Assembly: GCF_001949145.1 (NCBI RefSeq)
Contig: NW_019091381.1
Coordinates: 239,321 to 280,125, forward strand
Direction: 5' to 3'
Length of the DNA stretch: 40,805 bases
Source of the DNA: Acanthaster planci
Taxonomy: Eukaryota > Echinodermata > Asteroidea > Valvatida > Acanthasteridae
Position 1 is the stretch's first letter; every line of letters starts with the position of its first letter. The notes beneath the pieces are model-generated. The model saw only the letters and a program-made list of their open reading frames with translations. It was not told where the DNA came from and did no database searches. Both the position numbers and the translations under genes were made by a program. Positions 24,726 to 37,600 of the stretch are shown in pieces.

Positions 24726-25864
24726 CAACACTCAACACGCACCAATGTTCCACTGGTATATGGATGCAAAACCATCTGCAATAGAACCAAAAGCAACATG
24801 ACGTGAACAGTGAGGCCTGCAGAGTGACTAGGCGGCACTACTGGTGCCATATTATGCTGGTCTCTGGAAAAACCGATCTCATCATCGGTTTTTATGTCTA
24901 CGCTACAAAGCATGCGACCTCGATCGCCTGAATGTTGTTTGTGACAAAACGTGCAATTGTCATATTGTACGTTTTACGAATCATCGTGTGTGAAAGTTAT
25001 CAGACTTGTTGACATGTAAAAAGAGACATTTGTGCAAAACCAATGTCGGGTCCTTTAGTTATCACTTTTCAGTATATATGGTACATCGTTTGATTGTTTA
25101 GTTAATGAATCTTCCAAATAAAACAATATCGGACATTTCTTTATTCTTCAGCAATGCAACGGCAAATTCATCTCCAAGTGAACAGTATGGGGAATGTTTA
25201 TGAGCGTAATGGAAAGAAGAATTTCATCTTTCACCAACGGAAATTTTTCATATCAAAACACAAATGTGAAACATTCATTATTTGTTTGAACAATACCTGC
25301 ATAAATCCTTTTCTCTGGTTGTTTGGAGAATAGAAATATTAATGGTCCCTAAGTAGGCCTATTCTGTCCGCTACTCTGCGAATCAGATTCGTGTCTAAAG
25401 CACCTACTGGTCGTTTTGTGTAATGTTAGACTGGTTCCCGTCCCTATATTATTTTCCTTTTTCTTACTGTGAATGACATGAAATGGGGGTGAGAGCCAGA
25501 CAAGGGAAGTTCTAGTCAACGGTGCCCGATGAATAGAACGAATAATGCAATGACATGTGATCAACGATCTACCAATCAGATGACGGGATTTATGCAGTAA
25601 TTTCATAAAATCGTAGAAACAGTGAAGAGCACTGCCAGCTACTACTTTCGTTTCAAAGGACAATTTGAAACGTGGGGACACGAATCTGTCAAGCAATTGG
25701 AAGAGACAATTTTATCCATTAACGGCCTGGGGCACCAAACTTCCATAGAAACGCTTATGCAGAGCTACGTTATGGGTTCGATCTTGCCGCGCCATGTTGG
25801 TTCCCACCAGGCCTTGCGCTATCCAGCGTAGGAACGGACATGTAGGCCATGGAGTCGAGGTTGT
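24726..25864. other. Non-coding stretch, no gene recognised
   Basis: A 115-codon minus-strand frame (25349-25696) has no recognisable domain and random-like composition. A TAGGCCTA lies at 25354. Confidence 0.4.
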
Positions 25865-26070
25865 CTATAGGCACCTTTCCATAATTATGTACATTTTATG
25901 GTGCGTTGCGTAGGCGATGCGTTCATGCGTTTCACTTTCACGGACACAAAAATCGTCTCCATTAACATAACACACGACCCGTGTGCGTTGCGTTCACCCC
26001 AAGAGCGATGTTGATGGATACGCAACGCTTGGCGCAAGAGCTGACACGAATATGTAAAGGTGCCTTTATA
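25865..26070. mobile_element. Short element with AGGCACCTTT terminal inverted repeats
   Basis: The left end reads TATAGGCACCTTTCCATAAT. The right end, on the other strand, reads TATAAAGGCACCTTTACATA. The body (about 206 bp) repeats a GCGTTGCGTA word in both orientations (left about 25903, right about 26020) and is richer in CG than its flanks. There is no coding capacity. The layout fits a non-autonomous DNA transposon with subterminal repeats. I see no clear target-site duplication. Confidence 0.55.
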
Positions 26071-27530
26071 CAGCGATGCTTTCAGTGGAGCCAATCTCAC
26101 AAGTGTTCTTTTACAAGGCATGGCCTGCATTTTTTGGTGATTTGAAAAATTTCTCGGAGAGGTATTCAACGCGCTGGAATTGGGTAGTTCCCTGCTTTCC
26201 GGACCACCTTCGAATCAAATGTTTGCAAGTTAGCCGAGCCCCATAAATAACCATATGGAATTTTATATTGAGTTCCGCCTCAAGATTTTCGCGTCCCGCG
26301 TCCATTTTGTATGTTTTAAATTGGACAATACTATTTATGTCAGTGGAAAATACCTCCCAAGCTGCGTTGACGCGATTTTACCGCCAATTTCATAGAATAA
26401 CGGCTAAAATAAGTTAAGCAAAGACTTTTGCCAGCAATTTGCAATTTTTGAACGCCCCAGCTCGTTTTTTTACTTGAATGCTACCGATAAGTCAAACCCT
26501 AAGAAGATTATATAATCTTCATATAGGCCTAGTCTTTCTCCCCCCAGATCGTCCACATTCTTTGATTCGAGACAAATAGCAAGGATTTTATACATGATCA
26601 TCATAAATGTTGAGACCACGGTGGAGACATAACTTCCCTAGATCGGACACTACAAAATATTTGCTAGTTACAATCTTTGAATGTCACATATTATCCTTGT
26701 CGTTCCTTCAAGTTTGAAGCACATGCTTGAAAATTCCTGTTTGAACAGCAAGTAATCAACAGAAGAGCACACAACCCCATTGGGATAAGCGCCTGCTGGA
26801 TGGGTGTCGTTGGCATAGGCCTAAATTGTTACACAGCTGTTCGACTTGACGTTGAGTTGTGAATTTTATGAAGTGCTTCATGATAGAAACCGCGCGCGTC
26901 ATGTCGACACTTGTGCGTGCTTCTAACAGCAATAGAGGTTTTTCACGTGACGTAACAGAACGGGCAAAGGTATCTCGGGGAACATACCATTTTTCATGTT
27001 CATGGAGGCGTGTGCATTTTCAAATCTGTACTGTGCATCTTTTTAGCAGTTTCATGTACGCCAGAATGTTCAGAGACTTCGAAGGCACGCGCGTTTCTAC
27101 GCATATCCGTGTAAACTGAACGCTAACCGACCAAAACAAAAACAAAGGTCTTTAGACGCAACGTTGGAAACGCCTTTTAAATTGTTTTCTTGAAAATGAC
27201 AGCTTGCCACACAGGGAGTTTAGTCCCGTAACCATCTGTAAACCAATTCATCAAAATCTTCGTCAGTTCCTTTTTGGATTACTGCAAAATATGATGGACT
27301 GAACCTTAATGAATGGCAACATACCCAGCTGTATCATTAGTAGAGTATAAAGAACTGTTTCTTGGAGGGACTACAATTAGACTGCCAACATATCGAGCAT
27401 CAAGGGCTGGTTAGTTTCAGAAATTCTGTGAAAATGTGAAAAGACAAACAGCAACAAACTCTCTTTATTCACCCACCGTATAACTAATCAACATAACTGT
27501 TTTGTGTTGAACAATCAATATCTTGTAAAT
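26071..27530. other. Non-coding stretch, no gene recognised
   Basis: Only short random-looking frames (up to 86 codons, 26859-27119). Two TAGGCCTA octamers lie at 26524 and 26816. Confidence 0.4.
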
Positions 27531-27635
27531 TGAAGCGAAGTCGTAAACAAGGAGCTATATTACACCATTTAATAATACAACCATAAATCTATATCAAATG
27601 ATTTAATATAGCCCCTTGTTTACAACTTGGCTTCA
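27531..27635. repeat. 105-nt imperfect hairpin
   Basis: The left arm starts TGAAGCGAAGTCGTAAACAA at 27531. The right arm, read on the other strand from 27635, starts TGAAGCCAAGTTGTAAACAA. Both go on as GG(A/G)GCTATATTA and then a weaker CATTT(A/G)ATA. The stem is about 44 bp with roughly seven differences, several of which still allow G-U pairs in RNA, around a loop of about 15 nt. It could be a palindromic mini-MITE or a long hairpin RNA precursor. Confidence 0.6.
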
Positions 27636-29231
27636 AAATGCTCCAGTACACCTTGGCCGTCGGGACTCATAAAAAGCTTGTAGTAATCAATAAGAATCGA
27701 TATTTCAGAAATCGATTGCTTGACATAACGATACGACAGTTAGAAGTTACAGGTTTTGCATCCTTATCGTCATAACGTGATGGTAGTCGCTCCCAGGCTT
27801 GAAATCTTGGATACAACCATCTCGCCATGTGCATCACATTGCAGCATGTGCTGTACGGAGGGTGGGGGACGAGGCACGCCCCCAAGCGGAGGTCCGTTGT
27901 GTAGACTGAGAAATGCGCACATTTTACTTACGTGCCGCTGTTCACCACCTTTCGGAGCCCCTGAAAAAAATGCGCGCATTCCAGGGTCTTCCTTAAAAGT
28001 TCACCCTCCGCTGTTTGGGAGGGCCGTGGGGGGGAATGTTTCACTACTAAATCCGCATTATTTCACAAATGGACTAACAATGAAAGGATAATCACACAAA
28101 CGAGGAACTGGTTACATACTTTTTTCCTAGATAAAAAAGAACATTGATGGAACCCTAGTGTGGTTCCGTGCGTGGACCTCTTCGAAGTCTGTCTCGTTAA
28201 AACGTGACACACTTTCAAGCGCTCGACGCTCCCTCCCCCGAGTTCCCATTGAACAACAGATGCCCTACACGGCGGTTTCCATCAAAACTCACGCACCTGC
28301 CGTTCCAGGTTTCCTGCATACATCATTCATAATTCTTCTCTGCACTGTGCTGCCACAATATTTGGCTGTGCGCCGTCAAACCTTTTCCACAAAGACCGCT
28401 GTAGGACCCATCATTAATTCCTTCTTATTAATACAGGGGTAGAAAACCCTGTCAAATTTGAGCAAGTTCGTCACGGTCTATTCATCGAATAAGCCTGGTT
28501 CTACTAGTGTCTTGATTGCATCAGGCGTCTGCCAATCTTGTTAATTATTTCTCACGGCGCCCCAGATCTTTTATCTTTTTATTTCTATTTTAGATGATTG
28601 ATGTCATTTTCATGACAACATGACTTATTTATGAGTTGGGATCAGCAACTTTCGATTAAGAATAGAGACCTGGAAATAAGTGAGGTGGCATAAGCCTACG
28701 CCCAGGAGTGAAGGAAAAGAAAAATACCAAACAAGCAAAAATTAAAAATTTACAAAAGTTACCATGAAAACAGACGAGTGCCAAACCTCTAGATTGCTTT
28801 CACGTGCTAGAATGTTTCAGCCATTTGTTAAAATGCTAAAATGTTTTCAAACACAACTGCAGTAGAAATTTAAGCTAATTATTGGATTGAGCATGGGCCA
28901 CTTTTTAATCCTTTTTCTGCAATTCCATAGCTCAAGGCTATTTAATATATGAATATGTTTTCCTGCACATTTTCAAACTTTTTTTTCATATTTAAACTGT
29001 TTTTGTTCAAATTCCTTCTCGTAAGTTCACAACGTTTTCAATTCCATGTTTAATTTTGTCTTGGATCGTGAATTTTTTACATCTTGTTCAAACCATTTCA
29101 TACATTGGCCAAACAGTTTCGAGAAAGACAGTCCAATACCCTCGTCTGCAATTGACGAGCGTTCGCAATTTCGTCACTTTGAAATCAATGCTGCTATCTT
29201 CCATATTTTAACTTTTTCATTTATTCATTTC
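27636..29231. other. Non-coding stretch with a GC-rich patch
   Basis: A GC-rich patch at about 27850-28040 holds GGAGGGTG near its left end and CACCCTCC near its right, plus paired ATGCGC(A/G)CATT words, and looks like an old degraded repeat. Open frames across it (27756-28091 and its antisense) are explained by low stop density in GC-rich sequence. The rest shows nothing I recognise. Confidence 0.4.
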
Positions 29232-29590
29232 CAGTGACGTAGAACTGCGCTGGAAATGGGGGGGGGTTGACTTGCTCAGCCATGGAAATTTAAAAAGCGT
29301 GGGAAGAGGGGGGCACCGTATACACTATACATGGGCGATGTACATAATAAAGATGTACGTCTGCAATATGTGTTACATTCACGCAGAATCTTACATCAGA
29401 AAGGTAAATTTATGGCTTTTGACGACGTTTTCCCCTTTTAAGTGATAATGCAAACATTTCAGTCGTTGGGAAATCAAAAAAATCTTCATAAACCGCTACA
29501 TTTTTTTAAAAACTCATCATAAAAATGTGAGGGATGATTCAACAGCGCACCCCCCAAAAAAGTGGAGGGATATACTCCCCCCCCCCTTTT
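29232..29590. repeat. Degenerate repeat pieces with G and C runs
   Basis: CAGTGACGTAG at 29232 followed by a G9-10 run (about 29257-29266) resembles the CAGTGGCGTATCC end at 23092. At about 29560-29592 a GTGGAGGGATATACT sequence leads into a long C run and TTTT. These look like opposite ends of a related repeat, but the two halves do not align well enough for me to define one intact element. Confidence 0.3.
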
Positions 29591-32500
29591 ACACCCATGT
29601 ACTTTATTTTTGCGTTTCTGTTTAACGTAGGTCTTTCATCTTCCACATTTGTGCGTCAACTTGAAGAAAAAGGGTACACAAAAAGGCAAATGGAAACACT
29701 TTCCATTACTTTCCAACAGACTTTTCATTCCATGGAATAAATAAATAGGCTTATGTCCTCATGAAAAAAAGAAAATGTATTTATATTTTCAAATCTTTCA
29801 GAAACAGTTGATTCGGTTCTTTTCTTGTCCTTAAAACTGGTTGCTCAGCCTACAATTTCTCGTCTTGCAACACACCGTGCCTAGTAGGTCTGTAAATGGT
29901 TGTATACATTCTATGAACCTGATCAAACATTCTTGAAATAGACCGAAAAAAGACGACTTCAATCTTTACATTATGTAGAGACTAGAGTAAACAAATTACA
30001 TTCAAATATGACGACATTGAATGAACATATGTGGAAAAGGATCCACCACTGATCATTTGGAATGACTGATTCCTAAATTCGCTGAAGCATTTGCATCTTC
30101 CAGTCCTCTCCAGACGAATTAAAAGTTCAGAACTTGGGAACGTTAACAAAAAATGGTGATTATTTTATTTAAGTGACATTTTGGAAAGTCTAGTGTATCT
30201 TTTGACTGAACGATTGAGAAGAAACGTCCGAACTCAGTCACACACAAAAAACCAACGTTCCTTGGTTGGCATCGCTCGTGAAATGAGCGTCAAAGTACCC
30301 GTTTTTTTCCGTTTGTTTTGTTTTTTTCATCAAAAAACCCCCGTCCTCTCAAGGACGCTGTAACTGATTACAATTTTCGATTTTCGGTTGAAATCATCAG
30401 CGAAAACATTAGATTTTTTCGATTTGAACATCTACTTGAAAAATTGGCTGGTAGGTAACGAGATACTACACACACTGTGAACTGCATCAGTGTTTGGCAA
30501 ACATGTGGAGAGATATTATACAGGAACGCGTTAAGGGGAAAGGCATCCACAGGAACCCTGTACATTTAACACTCAGCCAGTTTTGTAAATTGTTTAAAAC
30601 TCACGCTACACTGTCTTTTACTGCATTGCTAATTCTGTTGGTTTTTGCTGCCTTTAAAAACGAAATTTGATTCGAGTTTTGTATTTGAAGAGAGGCAGGT
30701 GAAAAAGAATAATGATGCTGAGTGATTCTTATATTGTCACGGGTCAAAATTCTTCCCTTGTAATCCAACAGCAGCAATTATCTAGTTAAAAAGAAAAGAC
30801 CAGAAAGAATAAAGCATACCTTGTTCGAAAGGCTAATACCTTCATGTACATTATTTGTGTTTTGTTTTTAATTTCCAATCAGACACATCATCTGGTGTTC
30901 GATATTCTATATCTTGCAGATGATTCCATTTTTGGTCAACATTCTTGCAATCAACCTGTTTGCAATCAAGCTCTTTGTTGGTAAGACCAAATCCCAATAG
31001 TTTAACAAACTATGCCCCTTTCATACCTTAAATCACCTTAACTTCGGTATTTTCACAAGAAAATAACGATGATAACTGTGTTACTTCATCGCCAACATAT
31101 TCAACATTGAAAAACCTGGTTCTTATTTGTCCAATTTTATAAACTTCTCAAATTCTTGAACGATACCTTCCACTTCAACTGTAACTGTGTGAGAATTTCA
31201 ATGAAATTCAAACACATTAATAATCAGAATCTGGCTTGCTGGAACATATTTATGCAAGCACAAGCAGGTAGCTGGCATGTGCATAATAAATAGCTCAATT
31301 AACTGTGGCTAGCCAACTGTATCAAGGGTCAACAAAGCCTGTCTGCACCCCAGTGTCTACAAATTCTGCGCGCATGACTGCAAAAAATACAAGCTCTCTC
31401 AGTTCTTGTTTACTTAAAAAGACATGTAAATACATGCCATCAAAAATCTCGATGACAATGATTTCCAGAAAGAATTATGCATGCACGGTGCAGGTATTCG
31501 AATGAAGGTTACATCAAAAATTACCTCATTTCTCATAAACCTGGTTATGTAACATCTCTAAGATGCAACCAGGAAGAGGAAAATGCTGGTAACAACGAAT
31601 GAAACAAGTATAAGAATATTAACTATAACATGACACAAAAATCAAAACGAACACTGCTAAGAAATCAAATGCTTATACATAAATATAGTTATAACATCAC
31701 TGATATCTACAACTACTTCATTTTCTGGACTGTCAGAAACAACTGCCATGCATAGTTAATGATTAGAAGCTACCTGAAGGAACAACTTCAACTCAACATC
31801 AAAGATGAACGACATAAAACTTAATGGTCCTAACATGTTTTTAATAGTCAGGATGTGCCCATTTTACGACTGCATAAACAAATCTAAATCTGCATATCAG
31901 GGTTACATCCAGTAAGGATGCAGCAGCCTACGGCTCAAGCATTGCAAATCGTCAGGATTACATTTACCCATGGACCTTGTAATTTACCAAGTTACGTAGT
32001 TTTCCATACATTATTCAGCAGGATAAAACCTATGAACGTAAAAGCAGGAATTCATAGGAACAAGAAAACCTATCCTTATCACATATTTTTGTCACAGACT
32101 ATTAGATTGCACCCAAACATTTTCATGAAATTTAACTCATGTCTTCCACATTTTTTTAATATTGAAAACAGTGACAACTTTTAACAAGGAGAGTACTACC
32201 AGGGATTCGAGAAATAAGAATAATTCTGCTTCTTAAGACAGTAAAATGAATATTTGCAGGTTAACTGCGGTGCCATGTGATCAAAGTCAAACTGCTAAAA
32301 AAGAAAACAAAATCCAATTGAGCAAGAAAAGCATTCGAAAAGCATTCCATATGTTGTCTGCTGATTAATTTGCTTCCACACGATAATCTTCAACTACAAG
32401 TCCATTTTCAGTTATGGGTTTCAGCTTGAAATTTCTCGACTTGGAATGGGAATAATGTTTTGTGACCAAAAACAGAATACCTTCTGATGCTTCTCACAAG

Positions 32501-32744
32501 AAGAAAGCTTGACACGACTTTCTTATCGCTTCAAGCCCACTGTTGTACATCTCAGACTTAAAAGAAAGCATCTTTCATGCTGAATGAAACAACCATTCAA
32601 ACAACTATCAACTGTGTGAAGCCTCTTAATGAGTGAAATTAAACTGAGACAGTTACCTTGTATAAATCTTGTGTTCTCTGAATCTCTGTGTAGACAACAG
32701 GTTTGAAGTTGATGGAATAGGACTGATGAAGGTTGACAACTTCC
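29591..32744. other. Intergenic sequence and Drosha 3' untranslated region
   Basis: The right part, just below the stop codon at 32745, must hold the Drosha 3' UTR on the minus strand. I could not fix its end: minus-strand ATTAAA-type signals occur (for example near 31840-31850 and 32155-32160), but none is compelling. No other gene is seen; the frames present are 60-88 codons and look random. Confidence 0.4.
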
Positions 32745-34660
32745 TCAATTCTTATCTCTTATCCTTCTATGATAATCTCTCTCCTTACTCTTACCATCTT
32801 GCTTGTATTTCCGCTCAACAACCATCCGCTGATGGTGAAGTTGTGGGAAATTATCTACAGATAAAAATATGAAATTATAATAAAAGAACTAAATGTCGTT
32901 GAGGGGTTTTATCTTTGTGAATAAAATCAAAGACAGCTTGGCATGTTTACTTAACTTTTTGCTTCACTTTAAATAAGGAAAATGAGGAAAAGATAGTGTT
33001 GATGGATGTAAAACAGACTTTTACTTACAATTATGAAGGGCATCTTTTGCTGCCTCCATCTGTGCATCTTGAGTACTACAAGAAATGTCAAAAAATGTAT
33101 TCATATAGTTAAATGGTTTAAAATTTATTCTATCAAAAATGAAACACGAGCTAAGTTACCTTCATGCTCCATAGCATGGTGATAGATTCAAAATTTCATT
33201 CCTACAAATTTGGCTTAGACACGACTACATTTTTTTATACCAAGGTATTCATGCCAAAAGTACCGCAACATTTACCGCTACATGTATTGAAGTATTCTTT
33301 GTGCGGCATCAAAATGCAGCGGTAATATGCCAACCCTCACTGGGAATGTTAACTACACGACAGCGTTGAGGTTGTTGTCAACATGGCAAAACTCCTAAAC
33401 TCAAGTATTATCATTTATCAATCAATTTATTTTCTAATAAAAATCATTTACATAATGGAATAATAAAAAACAAAGATTAATTTTGCAAACGATGTTTTGA
33501 GGCAAGAATGATGTATTTCAATACATGAAACTATAAAAATGGAAATGACCATGACAAAGCACACTCCTGTGAAACACAATGATAGCGGCAAATAATACAA
33601 CTTCAAAGGCTTTTGGCTGAAGGGTTGGCAGCTGTTCAAGTTTCATGTTACCAACTTGAGCTGTACAATTATATATCGTCCTTCTACTGTAACTGACAAT
33701 GCAGATGTGACACTGGATGATTTGGACCACAAAGAATGGAATGAAATATGTTGATAACTGGTGGCTTTCTTTTAGTTGAAAAGAATTTTGCAAATATTCT
33801 GAATACATTAGCAAAATTACCATGGAATTGAAATTCCATACTGAATTTAACAGTATTTTGGTATCTATGGATCATCAGTTGGTATGGTTTGGTATTGAAC
33901 AAAACTATAAATTTTGACCAAATACAGATTTTACAATAATCACTGTCAACCAATTAATGGAAATCTCTTCCACCGGCATCTGTGGCTTACTTTGAAGCAC
34001 ATCCCGTGCCTAGTCGCTTGTCTCTGAAGTAAACGGCAACATTATAGACACGGTTGTTGGTTGGACCATGCTGACTGATGACTCTGAAGAGAAAAATTCA
34101 CCAACAGGTTGATGTGCCTTCACAAACCCAATATGAATTTGGAAAGGTCAACAGACTTCGTACACCGTCAACACATTGCAAACTCTTGGAGGCACACTGC
34201 TGTGAATCGCCATATTGGTTTTACGTTGCATTTCAAACTAATGTGGAAGGTTTAGATGAGGATGAAGACAAACTGAGCCAGAACAATTACAAAAAAGTAA
34301 ATGTCCATCATACACACTGAATGAAGTCAAAATATTCTTGTTTCAAAACTGTCCACACTGCTAACAAAGAAAGAGGATTGTGATGTCAGTAGACTGCTAC
34401 TGCCGAGATATGTCTGATGTGAACAAGAAAGACACATCAGATTCACAAAATGACTTGCACTATACCCCCATAAAGGATACCTTGGGGTTTTTTTTTCAGA
34501 AACTGAGCAACAATAAAACATTTATCAGAGGTGCAAACATGAATTTCAAGACTTACTTGTACTGGGGTACGTCTGGTTCCTTGCCTTCTGTTCTCAATGT
34601 CAAGCAGCACTGTTGAAGCTGAGACTTAGCATCATTCCAGTGCTGACTATAGATGAAATC
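32745..34660 (-). CDS. drosha: Drosha double-stranded RNA-binding domain and C-terminus (four exons)
   Basis: Exons 34660-34557, 34083-33991, 33075-33029 and 32854-32745. SQLQQCCLTLRTEGKEPDVP starts the dsRBD, NRVYNVAVYFRDKRLGTG is its central beta-sheet, and QMEAAKDALHNY is the last helix. The tail YNFPQLHHQRMVVERKYKQ is conserved with vertebrate Drosha; the final basic residues up to TGA at 32747-32745 are not. The 47-nt exon is small, but its phases (AA|T on entry, T|AT on exit) fit exactly. Confidence 0.93.
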
Positions 34661-37600
34661 CTGTGTCAATTATCAATGATTTAAAAAGTAGGTCACTTCA
34701 AAACCTGGGAAAAGACACATTCTTGACACAGTTGTCATATCAGTCAAAATCTGTCAAATTTCCCATATGTGTCTGTGTACTGGGGGAAATCAAGTGGAAG
34801 GAATTTTTGACTGTTTTTGACAGAGCAAAAGGAGGGTTTTAATATATTGCTTTTAAACTTCTACAACGAATAATATTAAATGGCAGGTTTTATGTTGGAG
34901 ACAGAGTATGAGCAAGTAAATTATTCCCGCATTTACATGAAACAACTTCAGAAAATAATTACAGTGTAATACATAAAATTGAGCGCTCAGAGCAACCCAC
35001 ATTCCTGTGGGAATTAGCAAGTCCTAAACCAAGCAAAAGCCATTATGGAATGAAGCCAACATTCAGACACTTTCTAGTAAATGGATCATCAATACCAAAC
35101 AGCAGGAAAACAGTGTGAAAGGAAGGTTAAACTGGCTGCTGGCAATGATGAGAGACGAACAAGTTAGGCATACCTTGAGTCTTGGGAAGAAACAAACTTT
35201 ACAGAAAACAGTGACTGCTTCAATACCCTGATCTACGTACATAGCACCAACAAAAGCTGCAAAATACAAGTAGGTCATTATCTTAAATGCTAAATAAGGT
35301 CCACAACTTTGGTGTCAAATTCATGCATTTTGGAAGATCTATTTTCTTGAACATCTAGGACACTTTCGCATCAAAATATAACATAGCATGTTTCCAAATG
35401 TTACCTAGAACTCTGAATTTAATCATAAGAGAAATGTTTAGCCATTAACACCATTTGACAAGAAATATGGCCTCTAAAGAGATGTTAAAGACTGATGGCA
35501 ATTTACCTTCAAGAAGATCAGCAAGGAGTTTTGTTGGTAGAGGTCCACCATCTTCTAGTGTACGATTCTTTGCATCAATGATATAAGCTGACATACCAAG
35601 GTCTGATGCTACTGTTGCCTGTGTCTTGTTGTTGACAAGAGAACTTCGCAGCAGCTAGTAAGAAAATAAACTTGATTGAAGTTTGATTGAAGTTGGTGCA
35701 TTGTGCAATTGACTGATTGAGAATCAATGGGCTGATCAACTGATTGAACTATGGACTGATTGAACTATGGACTCAATGATTAATGGAATGGTAGACTGAT
35801 TACTGAATTGATACATTGCTGGAATTATGAATTGCTAGACTGATAGATTTCAGGTTTGATGAGTTAAACGATTGGACAAATGGATGCTGAATCAATCAAA
35901 TTAAGAGATTGACCAATCAATTAATCAGATTGACCCGGCAAACAATTTAATTGATTGACCAATTGATGATAGGATATGATCAATCACTCTATGGACAGGT
36001 AGAGGGATGGAAAGGTAGGAACAAGTTCATTCAGAACATAAGCAGAATTTATGACTAGAAAATGCGTTCCATGAAACTTTTATAATAAGTACAAGAGTGG
36101 ACAAACACTGAGACACAAGGACACAGCTACTCACAGATAGATGCCCCTCATGATGATTAGGGAAGTGTTTATAGAGGTAGCTAGAGGTGATGAGTTGTAG
36201 CACAGTGTCACCTAAGAATTCCATTCTCTGATTGTGACCTCTGAAATAGACATCCAACAAATCAAATGATTGACAATGAAATCAATGAAGAATGCTGTGA
36301 AATGAGAGAGAGAGCAGTGTGGGCTACTGACATGGGCGGAGATTCTGGGGATATATCACCCCCACTTTTTGACATGGGGAAAATCATCCCAAGCCTTTTC
36401 AAGTTCTTGACTATATGCGCACCCTTATAGCCTGCACCACCGACCCTGCACTTGGCCGTGTCATGATCTCACCTGGGATGGAGGCTACGCTGAGCTTTCA
36501 GAAAGCATCCCCCACAAGTAACAAGAAATCTCCACCCACAGCAACTGAAAAGAACCACTTGGAGAACTTTGATGGTTCAGAGAACCAACTCACCAATTCA
36601 ATAAAAGCCAAAGTATGCAGACAAAAGTCTGCACTGCTATTTGCTGACTGAATGCATAAAAGAACTGCACTTGGAGTAATTTACCAATATCAGAGTTAGG
36701 TCTGCAAAGGAAAATGGCACCTTCAAAGTAATGTCTCCCTTTTTACCCCTGGAGCACAGTATTTACATAACAGATGTATGCCACAATCCTCAGAGTTCAA
36801 ACTTTCTTACTCAGTGAGGCCTTACACTAGTCAAAGAGTGACCAACTGATCATACCTTGTGAGGTTAGTATAGCTCATTGTTCGCTGTGTAAAAGCTCTC
36901 GCAAGCAAACGGATGTGCTTAAACTTGATTCCAGTTGATTCCTCAAATTTCTGCAACATCTTCAAGGATTTAGAGAAAAAAAACAAGATATAACCAATGA
37001 TTATTTATAACAAATCTTGACTAAACCCTCAAATTAGAAAGGAATATCACAAAGTTTTTAGACAACCCATCACAACATAGTTACACAAATTGAGAAAACA
37101 TATAGTTTTCACTGAAATTCACTCAATGAATATCGCCAGAGTGACGTTGAAGCAAAAATAAAGACCCCTGCGTTTGTGTATCTGCAAACTATTGGATATA
37201 CTGTAGGCCCACATGACCAAACAAGTCAATAAAGTTTGTTACCCTAGAAGGATGGACTGCTACTTCAGAGAAAAGTAGAGTTTCTATACCTGTAAGATGT
37301 TTGAATACTGAATCATGTGTCGATCACCTTGTGGAAACTCCAGCTGCAAAGATCAGAAAACAATTCAAATGGACATCAAAGATAAATGAAGACTTTTAAC
37401 AAGTTTCTGACATTATGAAACTGGGGATATTCTTCCCTCTGTTAAAGTGAGAAGTCTTGGGTTTATAATCCAGATGAATCTGTGTACTTTTATAAGCTGA
37501 AAATGACCTAAATGTTGTCATTTAATCTTGCTCGGACATTTCAAGTACCCTGTATATCTATTGCATCTTAACCCTAACCCTCCTCAGTCCTCCAACAGGT

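Noticed and set aside
24509-24913. 134-codon minus-strand frame with a hydrophobic stretch
   Set aside because: It is antisense to a more coding-like plus frame, has no recognisable domain, and its hydrophobic run is what Lys- and Gln-rich sequence gives on the other strand.
27756-28091. 111-codon plus-strand frame rich in Cys, Pro and Gly
   Set aside because: It covers a GC-rich repeat-like patch, and an antisense frame is equally open; low stop density explains both.
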